From Streptomyces sp. Act143 (GTDB lineage Bacteria; Actinomycetota; Actinomycetes; Streptomycetales; Streptomycetaceae), in the NCBI RefSeq assembly GCF_003143935.1, contig NZ_QFRX01000001.1:2978479-3042478 (forward strand): a stretch of DNA of 64,000 bases, written 5' to 3'. Each line of letters begins with the position of its first letter. The stretch's first letter is position 1. The translations under genes and the position numbers were made by a program. Shown here piece after piece: positions 52,324 to 60,865 of the stretch. The notes beneath the pieces were generated by a model. It did not search any database. It worked only from the letters and a program-made list of their open reading frames with translations, and was not told the DNA's origin.

Positions 52324-53222
52324 GCTCGGTCCTCTACGACACTCCGGGCCCCCGCGCCAAGCGGCGCAATGTGATCCTCTCGGTGGTCTTCGTCGCCCTG
52401 ATCCTGCTGCTGGCGTGGTGGGTCTGGTCGGCGCTGGACGACAAGGGCCAGCTGGAGTGGTCCCTGTGGAAGCCGTTCACCCAGTCGGAGGCCTGGACGA
52501 CCTACCTCCTGCCGGGCCTCGGCGAGACCCTCAAGGCGGCGGCGCTCGCCATGGTGATCGCCCTCCCGCTCGGCGCGGTCTTCGGCATCGCCCGCCTCTC
52601 GGACCACCGCTGGGTGCGAGGTGTGGCCGGCACGGTGGTCGAGTTCTTCCGCGCCATCCCGGTCCTGCTGCTGATGCTGTTCGCCAACGAGGTCTACGCC
52701 CGCTCGACGGACGTCGGCACCGAGAACCGGCCGCTCTACGCGGTCGTCACCGGCCTGGTGCTCTACAACGCCGCGGTCCTCGCCGAGGTCGTCCGGGCCG
52801 GCATCCTCGCGCTGCCCAAGGGGCAGACGGAGGCGGCCCAGGCGATCGGCCTGCGCAAGAGCCAGACGATGACCCTGATCCTGCTTCCGCAGGCGGTCAC
52901 CGCGATGCTCCCGGCCATCGTCAGCCAGCTCGTCGTCATCGTGAAGGACACCGCACTCGGCGGCGTCATGATCGGCTTCACCGAGCTGCTCAGCGAGCGC
53001 GCGACCCTCGCGGCGAACTACGCCAACGTCATCCAGAGCTTCGTCGTCGTGGCGATCATCTACATCATCGTCAACTTCCTCCTCACCAGCTTCGCGAGCT
53101 GGCTGGAGAAGCGGCTGCGGCGCAGCAAGAAGAGCACGGGCGCGGTGCTCGGCGCCGATGACGTCGACGACATCAACGCCGGAGAGGTCGGCGGCAGCTT
53201 CGCGACCGGAGCCTCCGCCTGA
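52320..53222 (+). CDS. gluD: Glutamate ABC transporter permease
   Basis: A 300-residue permease partner of GluC. Hydrophobic segments include NVILSVVFVALILLLAWWVW at the N-terminus, and the EAA loop is EAAQAIGLRKSQTMTLILLP. ATG 52320 overlaps the gluC stop, showing translational coupling. The C-terminal tail is charged and variable. Confidence 0.94.
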   Translation: MSSVLYDTPGPRAKRRNVILSVVFVALILLLAWWVWSALDDKGQLEWSLWKPFTQSEAWTTYLLPGLGETLKAAALAMVIALPLGAVFGIARLSDHRWVRGVAGTVVEFFRAIPVLLLMLFANEVYARSTDVGTENRPLYAVVTGLVLYNAAVLAEVVRAGILALPKGQTEAAQAIGLRKSQTMTLILLPQAVTAMLPAIVSQLVVIVKDTALGGVMIGFTELLSERATLAANYANVIQSFVVVAIIYIIVNFLLTSFASWLEKRLRRSKKSTGAVLGADDVDDINAGEVGGSFATGASA

Positions 53223-53250
53223 CGTTCCGTCAACCGCATGGCTGACGTCC

Positions 53251-53315
53251 CGTCAAGTGACAGGTGGGACACGGAGGGCAGCGGCATGATCGCCACTGCC
53301 CTCCGTCACTTGACG
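53251..53315 (+). terminator. Terminator after gluABCD
   Basis: The left arm is in two parts, CGTCAAGTGAC (53251-53261) and ACGGAGGGCAG (53271-53281). The right arm at 53296-53315 pairs with both, leaving a bulge of nine bases. It lies 29 bp after the gluD stop. Confidence 0.8.
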
Positions 53316-53422
53316 CAAGCACCGGCAATGGGTTGCATACGTTCTGTGATCGTGCACCCTGCTCCAACCCTCTGTTCACCCACGTCCCCCAGGACGCCGC
53401 GACGGGCAGGGGGCGCCTCGCC

Positions 53423-55021
53423 GTGGACCCGGTGATCATCGTCGGAGCGGGGCCCGTCGGGCTCACGCTCGCCCTCGCCCTGGCCCGTCAGGACGTACCG
53501 TCCGTCGTCCTGGACGAGGGCCCCGGCAAGGACGAACCCCGCCTGGCCCGCACGGCCGTGCTCCGCGAGGACACCGCCGCCCTGATCGAGCGGTTGACCG
53601 GCGTCGCGCTCGACGGGGTCGGCTGCCACTGGGCCGGATGGCGGTCGTTGCGCCGCAAGCAGGTGATGCGCGAGGTCGCTTTCGACGACCCGGCGGAACC
53701 GGCGCCCCTGCACATCGCCCAGCACGTCCTGACCGGCCTGCTGCGCGAGGCTCTCGCCGACGAACGCCTCGTCAAACTCGCCGTCGACAGCCGTCTCGAC
53801 TCGGTCGAGCAGGAGGTCTCCGGCGTCACCGCCCACACCCGCGGCCCCCAGGGCACCTGGTGGCGCGGCAGTTTCCTGGTCGGCTGCGACGGCCCGCGCT
53901 CCACGGTCCGCAAACTCCAGGACATCCGCTTCCCCGGCCGCACCGCGGTGGAGCGGCACGCCGTCGCCGCGCTGCGCACGGAACTTCCGTGGGAGGGCCA
54001 GGCGTTGCTCCATCGGATGCCACCGTGGCGCACGTCCGGACCGTCGGCCGGAGAGGTCACCGCGCGCCCGCTGCCGGACGGGGTGTGGCGCCTGGACTGG
54101 CTGCTGCCGCCGGGCAAGGACCTGGTCACGCCCGAGCTGCTGGTGTCCCGCGTCCGGGAGACCCTCACCGGCTGGACAGGCGGCCCGACACCGTCGTACG
54201 ACCTCCTCGACACCGGCGTGCACACCGTCCACCACCGTCTCGCGCGGCGCTGGCGGCTCGGCCGGGTCTTTCTCGCCGGGGACGCGGCGCATCTGCTCGG
54301 CGCGCTCGGCACCCAGGGGCTGGACGAAGGGCTCAGGGACGCCGACAACCTCGCCTGGAAACTGGCGCTCGCCTGGCACCACGGCCCGCACGAGGCGCTC
54401 CTCGACAGCTACCAGGCCGAGCGGCGCGCGGTCGTCGCCGCCCGGCTGCGCGCCGCCGACCAGGCCCTGCCGCTGCTGCGCGGCGGAGGCGGACTGCGCG
54501 CCTACGTCCCCGGCTCGGCCCGGGGCCACGACGCGCTGCTCGCCGACGGCCATCTGGGGCGCGGCGCCCTGGGTGCGCCGGGGGCGTACGCCGGCTCCCC
54601 GCTGGCGCCCCAGCACCTGGAGGCCGAGGCGCCCGTCGACACGGCTCCGGGCGCGCCGGTCGCCGATGTACGCGTCACCGCCGAGGACGGTTCGTTCGTA
54701 CGACTCCGGGACCGGCTCGGCCGCGGGGCGCTGCTCGTCGTACTGATCGCGCCGGGGACCGGTGTGTGGGACCGCAAGCACTGGGTGACGGCCGGCGTCA
54801 TGCCGCGCCTCGCGGCCGCGGTGACGGCGCTGCCGCACCCCGCCGAGCTGCTGGTCGCGGAGAGTTACCCCGGGGCGGCGGCGCACAGCGTCCTCCTGGT
54901 ACGCCCCGACGGCCACCTCGTGACCGCGCTGAGCGGAGTCCGGCCCGCCGACCTGTACGCGGCGGCGGAGGCGACGGTGGGCGGACCGACACGGACGGAG
55001 GCCGAGGCCGGGTCGCGCTGA
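53423..55021 (+). CDS. FAD-dependent aromatic-type monooxygenase
   Basis: A 532-residue flavoprotein hydroxylase. The FAD-binding GAGPVGLTLALALARQDVP is near the N-terminus (residues 7-25), VGCDGPRSTVRKL is the central DG motif, and FLAGDAAHLLGALGTQGLDE is the second FAD motif. The C-terminal thioredoxin-like domain is typical of phenol/polyketide hydroxylases. The substrate is unknown and no biosynthetic cluster surrounds it. GTG 53423 gives the standard distance to GxGxxG. The stop is inside a 16-bp tandem repeat. Confidence 0.9.
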   Translation: MDPVIIVGAGPVGLTLALALARQDVPSVVLDEGPGKDEPRLARTAVLREDTAALIERLTGVALDGVGCHWAGWRSLRRKQVMREVAFDDPAEPAPLHIAQHVLTGLLREALADERLVKLAVDSRLDSVEQEVSGVTAHTRGPQGTWWRGSFLVGCDGPRSTVRKLQDIRFPGRTAVERHAVAALRTELPWEGQALLHRMPPWRTSGPSAGEVTARPLPDGVWRLDWLLPPGKDLVTPELLVSRVRETLTGWTGGPTPSYDLLDTGVHTVHHRLARRWRLGRVFLAGDAAHLLGALGTQGLDEGLRDADNLAWKLALAWHHGPHEALLDSYQAERRAVVAARLRAADQALPLLRGGGGLRAYVPGSARGHDALLADGHLGRGALGAPGAYAGSPLAPQHLEAEAPVDTAPGAPVADVRVTAEDGSFVRLRDRLGRGALLVVLIAPGTGVWDRKHWVTAGVMPRLAAAVTALPHPAELLVAESYPGAAAHSVLLVRPDGHLVTALSGVRPADLYAAAEATVGGPTRTEAEAGSR

Positions 55022-55055
55022 GACGGGGTCGCGCTGGGGCGGGATCCCGCTGAGG
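55008..55055. repeat. 16-bp tandem repeat over the monooxygenase stop codon
   Basis: Three units (55008-55023, 55024-55039, 55040-55055) share the pattern CGGGRTCSCGCTGRGR. The first contains the TGA stop. Confidence 0.85.
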
Positions 55056-55164
55056 CGTGCTCCGGGCGGGGGCGCCCAGGGGGGTGCCGGGGGCCGGGGT
55101 GGCCGGGAGCTGGGTGTCCGTGGATGCCGAAGGGTGCCGGAGGGTGCCGGGGGAATCGTGTGCG

Positions 55165-55267
55165 GTGTCGGTCATGGTGCGGAGTTCGCACGAGCGTGCG
55201 TTCCACATAGTGACGGTGAGTTGACCGTTCTGCACCGTCATGCTGTACTCCGCACCATGACCGACAC
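55165..55267. repeat. 21-bp perfect inverted repeat in the cysteine operon leader
   Basis: A 21-bp arm at 55165-55185 is exactly complementary to 55247-55267. Inside it are smaller stems: GCACG-AG-CGTGC at 55188-55199 and TGACGGTG/CACCGTCA at 55210-55240. The right arm includes the start of the leader peptide gene. Confidence 0.85.
55174..55224 (+). CDS. Possible 16-residue upstream peptide
   Basis: An ATG-to-TGA frame encodes MVRSSHERAFHIVTVS, beginning within the left arm of the inverted repeat. There is no proof of translation, and it may be a by-product of the repeat. It is listed because it directly precedes the cysteine-rich leader. Confidence 0.3.
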   Translation: MVRSSHERAFHIVTVS

Positions 55268-55343
55268 CTGTGTGCGCCTGTGGCGGAGGGTCCATATGGA
55301 CCTGGTCCGCTACGCGGGCTGCGTGTGTCGTCCGTCCTGCTGA
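55257..55343 (+). CDS. Cysteine-rich leader peptide of the cysteine dioxygenase operon
   Basis: A 28-residue frame that starts MTDTCVRLWRRVHMDLVRYA and ends GCVCRPSC, 79 bp before the cysteine dioxygenase start. The VHMDLVRYAGCVCRPSC end matches the family of short actinobacterial leader peptides found before sulfur genes. Ribosome progress through the Cys codons is thought to report cysteine supply and control the downstream genes by attenuation. It is too short for ordinary gene callers. Start inferred; the C-terminal cysteine cluster is seen directly. Confidence 0.75.
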   Translation: MTDTCVRLWRRVHMDLVRYAGCVCRPSC

Positions 55344-55422
55344 TTCGCCTCCCCTTCTCCGCGCGTGCCGTGCCCGTGGTGCCGTCGCGCGCATTCCGCG
55401 AACGCTCTTCAGGACGGTTCCC

Positions 55423-55956
55423 GTGTCTGTCTCCCCCGCTCCCGTTTCCCCCGCAGTGTCGGCGGCGCCCACGCAGGCCGGCCTTCTCGCCTTCGTACGA
55501 CGCACAGCCGCCGACACCGAGTTGATCTCCGCCCTCCCGCTCGACCCGGAGGGTCGCACCTGGGTACGTCTGGAGGGGCCCGGCGGCAGTGAGGCGTGGC
55601 TGATCGGCTGGCCACCCGGCACGGGCACCGGCTGGCACGATCACGCCGAGTCCGTCGGCGCCTTCGTGACGGCCGCCGGCGAGCTCAAGGAGAACTCGCT
55701 GGCCGCCCGGCTGCCCGCCGACGGCTGGCGGACCCTGGAACTCACCGACGGCGTGGACAGGGAACGACGGCTGTCGGCCGGCAAGGGACGCTCCTTCGGG
55801 CAGCACCACGTCCACGAGGTGCTCAACGAGGCTCCGGACGAGCACGCGATCTCGGTCCACGCCTACTACCCGCCCCTGCCGCAGATCCGCCGCTACAGCC
55901 GCGCCGGGCAGATCCTGCGCCTGGAGCACGTGGAGCGTCCGGAGGACTGGCAGTGA
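55423..55956 (+). CDS. Cysteine dioxygenase
   Basis: A 177-residue cupin of the type I cysteine dioxygenase family that oxidises cysteine to cysteine sulfinate with O2 and Fe2+. The metal-site motif is GTGWHDHAESVGAFVTAAGE (HxH with a later Glu), and the third His is in FGQHHVHEVLN. GTG 55423 with AGGA upstream starts MSVSPAPVSP. It is overlapped at its stop by the rhodanese start, so they form one operon headed by the leader peptide. Confidence 0.93.
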   Translation: MSVSPAPVSPAVSAAPTQAGLLAFVRRTAADTELISALPLDPEGRTWVRLEGPGGSEAWLIGWPPGTGTGWHDHAESVGAFVTAAGELKENSLAARLPADGWRTLELTDGVDRERRLSAGKGRSFGQHHVHEVLNEAPDEHAISVHAYYPPLPQIRRYSRAGQILRLEHVERPEDWQ

Positions 55957-56417
55957 GCGGAACACCCGAACACCCCGTCGGCATCGACGAGTTGCTGGAG
56001 CAGGTACGCGACGGCTACGACCGGGTCGAGGCGCGGGAGGCATACGACGCCGCCCGGCGCGGCGAGGCACTGCTGGTGGACATCCGCTACGCCGCCCTGC
56101 GCGACCGGGACGGACTGATCCCCGGCGCGCTTGTCGTCGAGCGCAACGAACTGGAGTGGCGCCTCGATCCGCGCGGCAGCCATCGCGCCCCCGAGGCGAC
56201 GAGCCACGACCTGCGGGTCGTGGTGATCTGCAACGAGGGCTACGCCTCCAGCCTGGCGGCCGCATCCCTGCACCGGTTGGGGTTGCACCGGGCCACGGAC
56301 CTGGTGGGAGGGTTCCAGGCCTGGCGGGCATCGGGGTTGCCGGTGACGCCGGTCGCCGACGTCCGCGATACCGCCGAGGCGACCGAGGCGGCTCAGCGGA
56401 TGTCGGGGCCGCAGTAG
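55953..56417 (+). CDS. Rhodanese-like sulfurtransferase
   Basis: A 154-residue single-domain rhodanese. ALLVDIRYAALRDRDGLIPG is the N-terminal signature, VVVICNEGYASSLAAASL carries the active-site Cys loop CNEGYAS, and GGFQAWRASGLPV ends the domain. GTG 55953 overlaps the cysteine dioxygenase stop (GTGA). It probably moves sulfane sulfur derived from cysteine breakdown. Confidence 0.92.
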   Translation: MSGTPEHPVGIDELLEQVRDGYDRVEAREAYDAARRGEALLVDIRYAALRDRDGLIPGALVVERNELEWRLDPRGSHRAPEATSHDLRVVVICNEGYASSLAAASLHRLGLHRATDLVGGFQAWRASGLPVTPVADVRDTAEATEAAQRMSGPQ

Positions 56418-56581
56418 AGCGGGGCCGTGTCGGGGGTGGCTTGGAGCGCCATGTCGGGGTGCCTTGCAGCGCCATGTGACGTTGCTTTTGCCGGCCGGAG
56501 GGGGTTGCTCCGGGCCGCCCCAAGTCCCCTCGACGCCGGCCTCAGACCGCCCTGGCCTACCTCAAACCCCCGGAACCCGCC

Positions 56582-57493
56582 TCAGAACCCCTCCCCCTCC
56601 AAGAACTCCGTCTCCTGGCCCTCCTCTTCGAGCGCCTGACGCACCACTCGCAGCGCCATGCCCTCGGGATACCCCTTGCGGGCGAGCATCCCCGCGAGGC
56701 GGCGCAGCCGTTTGTCCCGGTCGAGGCCACGCGTGGCACGCAGCTTGCGGTCGACCAGCTCCCGCGCGGTCGCCTCCTCCTGCTCGGAGTCGAGCTGTGA
56801 GACGGCTGCCTCGATGAGCGTGGAGTCCACGCCCTTGGTCCGCAGCTCCTGGGCGAGCGCACGCCGGGCGAGCCCCCGGCCGTGGTGCCGGGACTCCACC
56901 CAGGCGTCGGCGAACGCACTGTCGTTGATCAGTCCGACCTCCTCGAACCGCGACAGCACCTCCTCCGCCGCCTCGTCCGGAATCCCCTTCTTGCTCAGGG
57001 CGTCCGCGAGTTGCTTGCGGGTGCGCGGGGTCCCGGTCAGCAGGCGCAGACAGATCGCCCGCGCCCGCTCGACCGGGTCCGCTGAAGGCTCCCCCTTCTC
57101 GGCCCTCGACGAGGAAGGGGTACCTCCGTCCTCGGCGGACGGGTCTCCGGACGGTTCGCCGCGCGACTCTCCGAAGCCACGCCGACGGCGCCCACGTCCC
57201 CCGCGTGAGCCACCCTCGCCGCGTGTCCCCCTGCCGCCGCGGCGTGAGCCGCCGTCGGCGGTGCCGGTTCCGTAGGCGGAAACGCCCTCCGGCCACTCGT
57301 CGCCGACCGACATGCCCTCGCCCGGCGCGCCGTCCGGCATGCCGCCGCCGTACTCCCCGTCCGTGCCGTACGGCGGCGCGCCGCCATGTCCCCCGTGACT
57401 GTCCTGGGCCGCTGCGGCGCCACCGGCACCCCTGCCCCGGTCGCGCGGAGCGTCCGGGTAGGCGTACTCGGCCCAGTCGGTTCGCCGTGTCAC
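56582..57493 (-). CDS. recX: RecA regulator RecX
   Basis: A 303-residue protein. The last 165 residues are the three-helix repeats of RecX: ARAICLRLLTGTPRTRKQLA, LINDSAFADAWVESRHHGRG and RLRRLAGMLARKGYPEGMA. It blocks RecA filament growth. The first 135 residues form a Gly/Arg-rich acidic-basic extension that is not part of the usual 150-190-residue family. GTG 57493 starts 4 bp after the recA stop, so it is translated with recA. Confidence 0.93.
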   Translation of the reverse strand: MTRRTDWAEYAYPDAPRDRGRGAGGAAAAQDSHGGHGGAPPYGTDGEYGGGMPDGAPGEGMSVGDEWPEGVSAYGTGTADGGSRRGGRGTRGEGGSRGGRGRRRRGFGESRGEPSGDPSAEDGGTPSSSRAEKGEPSADPVERARAICLRLLTGTPRTRKQLADALSKKGIPDEAAEEVLSRFEEVGLINDSAFADAWVESRHHGRGLARRALAQELRTKGVDSTLIEAAVSQLDSEQEEATARELVDRKLRATRGLDRDKRLRRLAGMLARKGYPEGMALRVVRQALEEEGQETEFLEGEGF

Positions 57494-57497
57494 CGCA

Positions 57498-58625
57498 TCA
57501 GCTCTTGGCTGCGGCGGCCTTGGTCTTGGCCGTCTTGGCCGCCGCCGGTGCGGGAACCGTCTTCGCGGCGTCGTCCGCGGGGGTGGCGACCGCCGCGTCC
57601 GCGCCCGGCTCTGTGGTGGGCTCCTCGGGACGGACGCCGACGCCCAGCTTCTCCTTGATCTTCTTCTCGATCTCGTTGGCGAGGTCGGGGTTGTCCTTCA
57701 GGAAGTTGCGGGCGTTCTCCTTGCCCTGGCCGAGCTGGTCGCCCTCGTACGTGTACCAGGCGCCGGCCTTGCGCACGAAGCCGTGCTCCACGCCCATGTC
57801 GATCAGGCCGCCCTCGCGGCTGATGCCCTGGCCGTAGAGGATGTCGAACTCGGCCTGCTTGAAGGGCGGCGCGACCTTGTTCTTGACGACCTTGACTCGG
57901 GTGCGGTTACCGACCGCCTCCGTGCCGTCCTTCAGGGTCTCGATGCGGCGGATGTCGATACGCACCGAGGCGTAGAACTTCAGCGCGCGGCCACCGGTCG
58001 TGGTCTCCGGGGAGCCGAACATCACGCCGATCTTCTCGCGGAGCTGGTTGATGAAGATCGCGGTGGTCTTGGACTGGTTGAGCGCGCTGGTGATCTTCCG
58101 CAGGGCCTGGCTCATCAGCCGGGCCTGGAGGCCGACGTGGCTGTCGCCCATCTCGCCCTCGATCTCCGCGCGCGGGACGAGCGCGGCGACGGAGTCGATG
58201 ACGATGAGGTCGAGGGCGCCGGAGCGGACCAGCATGTCCACGATCTCCAGGGCCTGCTCGCCGTTGTCCGGCTGGGAGAGGATCAGGTTGTCGATGTCGA
58301 CGCCGAGCTTGCGCGCGTACTCGGGGTCGAGGGCGTGCTCCGCGTCCACGAAGGCGACCTGGCCGCCGGCCTTCTGGGCGTTGGCCACCGCGTGCAGGGT
58401 CAGTGTGGTCTTACCGGACGACTCCGGTCCGTAGATCTCGACGACACGGCCGCGCGGCAGGCCGCCGACGCCGAGGGCCACGTCGAGCGCGGTCGACCCG
58501 GTCGGGATGACCTCGATGGGCTCCTTCGACCGCTCGCCCATGCGCATGACCGCGCCCTTGCCGAATTGCCGTTCAATCTGTGCGAGCGCGGCATCCAGGG
58601 CCTTCTCGCGGTCGGTTCCTGCCAT
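57498..58625 (-). CDS. recA: Recombinase RecA
   Basis: A 375-residue DNA strand-exchange ATPase that also activates LexA cleavage. Walker A is [16 protein letters not shown] near residues 64-79, [15 protein letters not shown] is Walker B, and [14 protein letters not shown] and [14 protein letters not shown] are family signatures. The Ala/Lys-rich tail after residue 345 is typical of Streptomyces. ATG 58625 starts [11 protein letters not shown]. An SOS box lies 174 bp upstream. Confidence 0.98.
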   Translation of the reverse strand: MAGTDREKALDAALAQIERQFGKGAVMRMGERSKEPIEVIPTGSTALDVALGVGGLPRGRVVEIYGPESSGKTTLTLHAVANAQKAGGQVAFVDAEHALDPEYARKLGVDIDNLILSQPDNGEQALEIVDMLVRSGALDLIVIDSVAALVPRAEIEGEMGDSHVGLQARLMSQALRKITSALNQSKTTAIFINQLREKIGVMFGSPETTTGGRALKFYASVRIDIRRIETLKDGTEAVGNRTRVKVVKNKVAPPFKQAEFDILYGQGISREGGLIDMGVEHGFVRKAGAWYTYEGDQLGQGKENARNFLKDNPDLANEIEKKIKEKLGVGVRPEEPTTEPGADAAVATPADDAAKTVPAPAAAKTAKTKAAAAKS

Positions 58626-59001
58626 GGGTTCCACCCGATTTGCTTGAGTCGATCGCTTCACGTGAAAGACGCTAACGCCTGCCACTGACAATGGGCCCCG
58701 ACGCCCGTCCGGCCTGTGGATAACTCGGGCACTTATCTACCTGAACCGTGCCGAAATGCCCACCGTGGGTCCTTCTCGGGCCTCGCCCGCGCCTCCATGA
58801 GAATGGATGTTCGATTTTCGTGTCAAGCGCACCACGCGGCACCGAGCGGCTCTTCCGAGCCTACGTCCGAGGCCCGACAGCGACCGGGATTCCGAACCGC
58901 GTTTCCGAGCCTCCGTGCCTGCGACTCCCCCACACGTCCGGCCCTCCGCCCTTCCGACTCCCCCTCACGTCCACCCCTCCGCGCCTCCCATACCTGCCGC
59001 C
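58626..59001. promoter_or_regulatory. recA promoter region
   Basis: This 376-bp gap contains the recA promoter and SOS box. No other gene was recognised between recA and the methyltransferase remnant. Confidence 0.6.
58799..58814 (-). promoter_or_regulatory. SOS box (LexA operator) of recA
   Basis: On the minus strand TCGAACATCCATTCTC matches the SOS consensus, perfect in the left half (TCGAAC) and with TTC kept in the right half. GAACATCCATTC is the form known before recA in Streptomyces. Confidence 0.85.
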
Positions 59002-59453
59002 ATGGCCACCTACGACACCCTCGGCACGGCATACGCCCGGCCCCGCCGTCCCGATTGCCGCATCGCCGCGCAGATCCACGCCGCGCTCGGGGACGCCACG
59101 GACGTGGTCAACATCGGGGCGGGCGCCGGTTCCTACGCGCCTCCCCAGACGGTCCTCGCGGTCGAACCCAGCCGCGTCTTGATCGACCAGCGCCCGGCGG
59201 GAGCCGCACCAGCCGTGCAGGCCGTCGCGGAGAGCCTCCCGTTACGCGACAACGCCGCAGACACCGTCATGGCCCTGCTGACCGTGCGCCCCTGGACGGA
59301 CCCTGCGCACCGAGATCAGCGAACTGCGCAGGCTACGACGACCTGAGAACCGGCCGTTGACGCACGCGCTGTGCCGAGTCGCTCACCCGCGAGGCGATCG
59401 ACGTCGGGTACCGGATGGCCGTGGCCGACCGGCGTCTGTCACCCACCGCCTAG
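59002..59453 (+). pseudogene. SAM-dependent methyltransferase, internally deleted
   Basis: The ATG at 59002 opens a methyltransferase N-terminus: MATYDTLGTAYARPRRPDCR, then VVNIGAGAGSY (SAM-binding motif I), LAVEPSRVLIDQRPAGAAP and SLPLRDNAADTVMALLTV. After about 95 residues the frame is lost, and a different frame gives a family-like C-terminus, LTREAIDVGYRMAVADRRL, ending at a TAG at 59451. About 100 residues of the expected 230-260 are missing. It is a decayed gene. Confidence 0.75.
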
Positions 59454-60706
59454 GAGCCGGTACCGCCCTGGGGGTCCCGGTCCTCCGATCGCCGTGACCA
59501 GAGATCGCGCGCCCGCTTGAACAGGCCGGACTCCGGCACCTGTCGCCGGTGGCCGTGCACGCGCGGGTCGTCCGTGACGTCGTACCGCTTCACGTACGCC
59601 CCCAGGAACGCCTGGAGCGTGGCGACCGCCGGGATGGCGATCAGCGCGCCGACGGCGCCGAGGAGGGCCGTGCCGGCGATGACCGAACCGAAAGCGACGG
59701 CGGGGTGGACGTCGACGGTCTTCGAGGTCAGCTTGGGCTGGAGCATGTAGTTCTCGAACTGCTGGTAGACCACGACGAAGATCAGCACCCACAGCGCATA
59801 CCAGGGATCGACGGTGAACGCGATCAGCATCGGCAGGGCACCCGCGAGATACGTGCCGATGGTCGGGATGAACTGCGAGACCAGACCCACCCAGACGGCG
59901 AGCACGGGCGCGTTGGGCACCTCCAGCGCCTGCAACAGGATGTAGTGGGCGATGCCGGAGATCAGCGCCATCACACCACGCGAGTACAGATAGCCGCCGG
60001 TCTTGTCGACCGCGATCTCCCAGGCGCGCAGCACCTCGGCCTGCCGGGCGGGCGGCAGGACGGAGCAGAGCGCGCGGCGCAGTCGCGGGCCGTCCGCGGC
60101 GAAGTAGAACGAGAACAGTGTGATCGTCAGCAGTTGGAAGAGGCCCCCGAGGACCTGGGCGGACAGGTCCAGGACACCGGTGGCGCTGTTCTGCACGTAG
60201 TTGCGCAGCCAGTCGGACTTGAGCAGGCCCTCCTGGACGTCGATCCGCTTCAGATCGGTGTGGAAGTGCGTGTTGATCCAGCTGATGACGGAGTCGATGT
60301 AGTCGGGGAAGTCCTCGACGATCTTGATGATCTGCCCCGCGAGCATCGACCCGAGCAGGGTGATGAACCCGGCGGACACGATCATCACGGCGAGGAAGAC
60401 GAGGAAGGTGCCGACCCCCCGGCGTATGCCGCGCGACGCCATCCAGCTCACCGCGGGTTCGATGGCCAGGGCCAGGAAGAACGCGATGAGGATGTTGATC
60501 AACAGTCCGGTGAGCTGGTGGAAGGCCCATGTGCTCAGCTGGAAGGCGGCATAGAGACCGAGGGTGAGCACCACTGCACGCGGCAGCCAGCGCGGCATGC
60601 GCGCGTTCGCCCCGGCGACGCCGTCAGCCGGGGGCCGGGCGGGCGGCGTCGTACCGAACGGGGAAGCGTGCTGGGGGACCTCGTCGGTCTCGTCAGTGGG
60701 TGCCAC
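59450..60706 (-). CDS. AI-2E family transporter
   Basis: A 418-residue integral membrane protein of the AI-2E/UPF0118 family with about eight transmembrane segments: LLINILIAFFLALAIEPAVS, GTFLVFLAVMIVSAGFITLL, LLTITLFSFYFAADGPRLR and the conserved FENYMLQPKLTSKTVDVHP. Some members are cation/proton antiporters or exporters, and the substrate cannot be inferred here. GTG 60706 starts MAPTDETDEV. Its 3-prime end touches the pseudogene. Confidence 0.9.
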   Translation of the reverse strand: MAPTDETDEVPQHASPFGTTPPARPPADGVAGANARMPRWLPRAVVLTLGLYAAFQLSTWAFHQLTGLLINILIAFFLALAIEPAVSWMASRGIRRGVGTFLVFLAVMIVSAGFITLLGSMLAGQIIKIVEDFPDYIDSVISWINTHFHTDLKRIDVQEGLLKSDWLRNYVQNSATGVLDLSAQVLGGLFQLLTITLFSFYFAADGPRLRRALCSVLPPARQAEVLRAWEIAVDKTGGYLYSRGVMALISGIAHYILLQALEVPNAPVLAVWVGLVSQFIPTIGTYLAGALPMLIAFTVDPWYALWVLIFVVVYQQFENYMLQPKLTSKTVDVHPAVAFGSVIAGTALLGAVGALIAIPAVATLQAFLGAYVKRYDVTDDPRVHGHRRQVPESGLFKRARDLWSRRSEDRDPQGGTGS

Positions 60707-60766
60707 GGTGCAAGTTTCGCCTACCCCGCTGACAATCCGCTGCCACCCTGCGATCTTCGTGACCCG

Positions 60767-60865
60767 TCAGCGCTCCACCTGTGGCACGTTCATGACCGGC
60801 GGGCACTCGTCCCGCGGCACGCGCATGACTCGTCAACGCTTCTCTTCGGGCACGTTCATGACGCC
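60767..60865. repeat. 33-bp tandem repeat over the DUF3046 stop codon
   Basis: Three copies at 33-bp spacing (60767, 60800, 60833) contain the GCACGYKCATGAC block. The last carries the real end of the DUF3046 gene. The first reads as VMNVPQVER-stop on the minus strand, a diverged copy of the gene end VMNVPEEKR-stop. Confidence 0.85.

Noticed and set aside
55134..55256. Extension of the leader peptide frame upstream to a 69-residue protein
   Set aside because: The upstream part has no ribosome site and lies across the inverted repeat; the ATG at 55257 with the conserved C-terminus explains the signal better.
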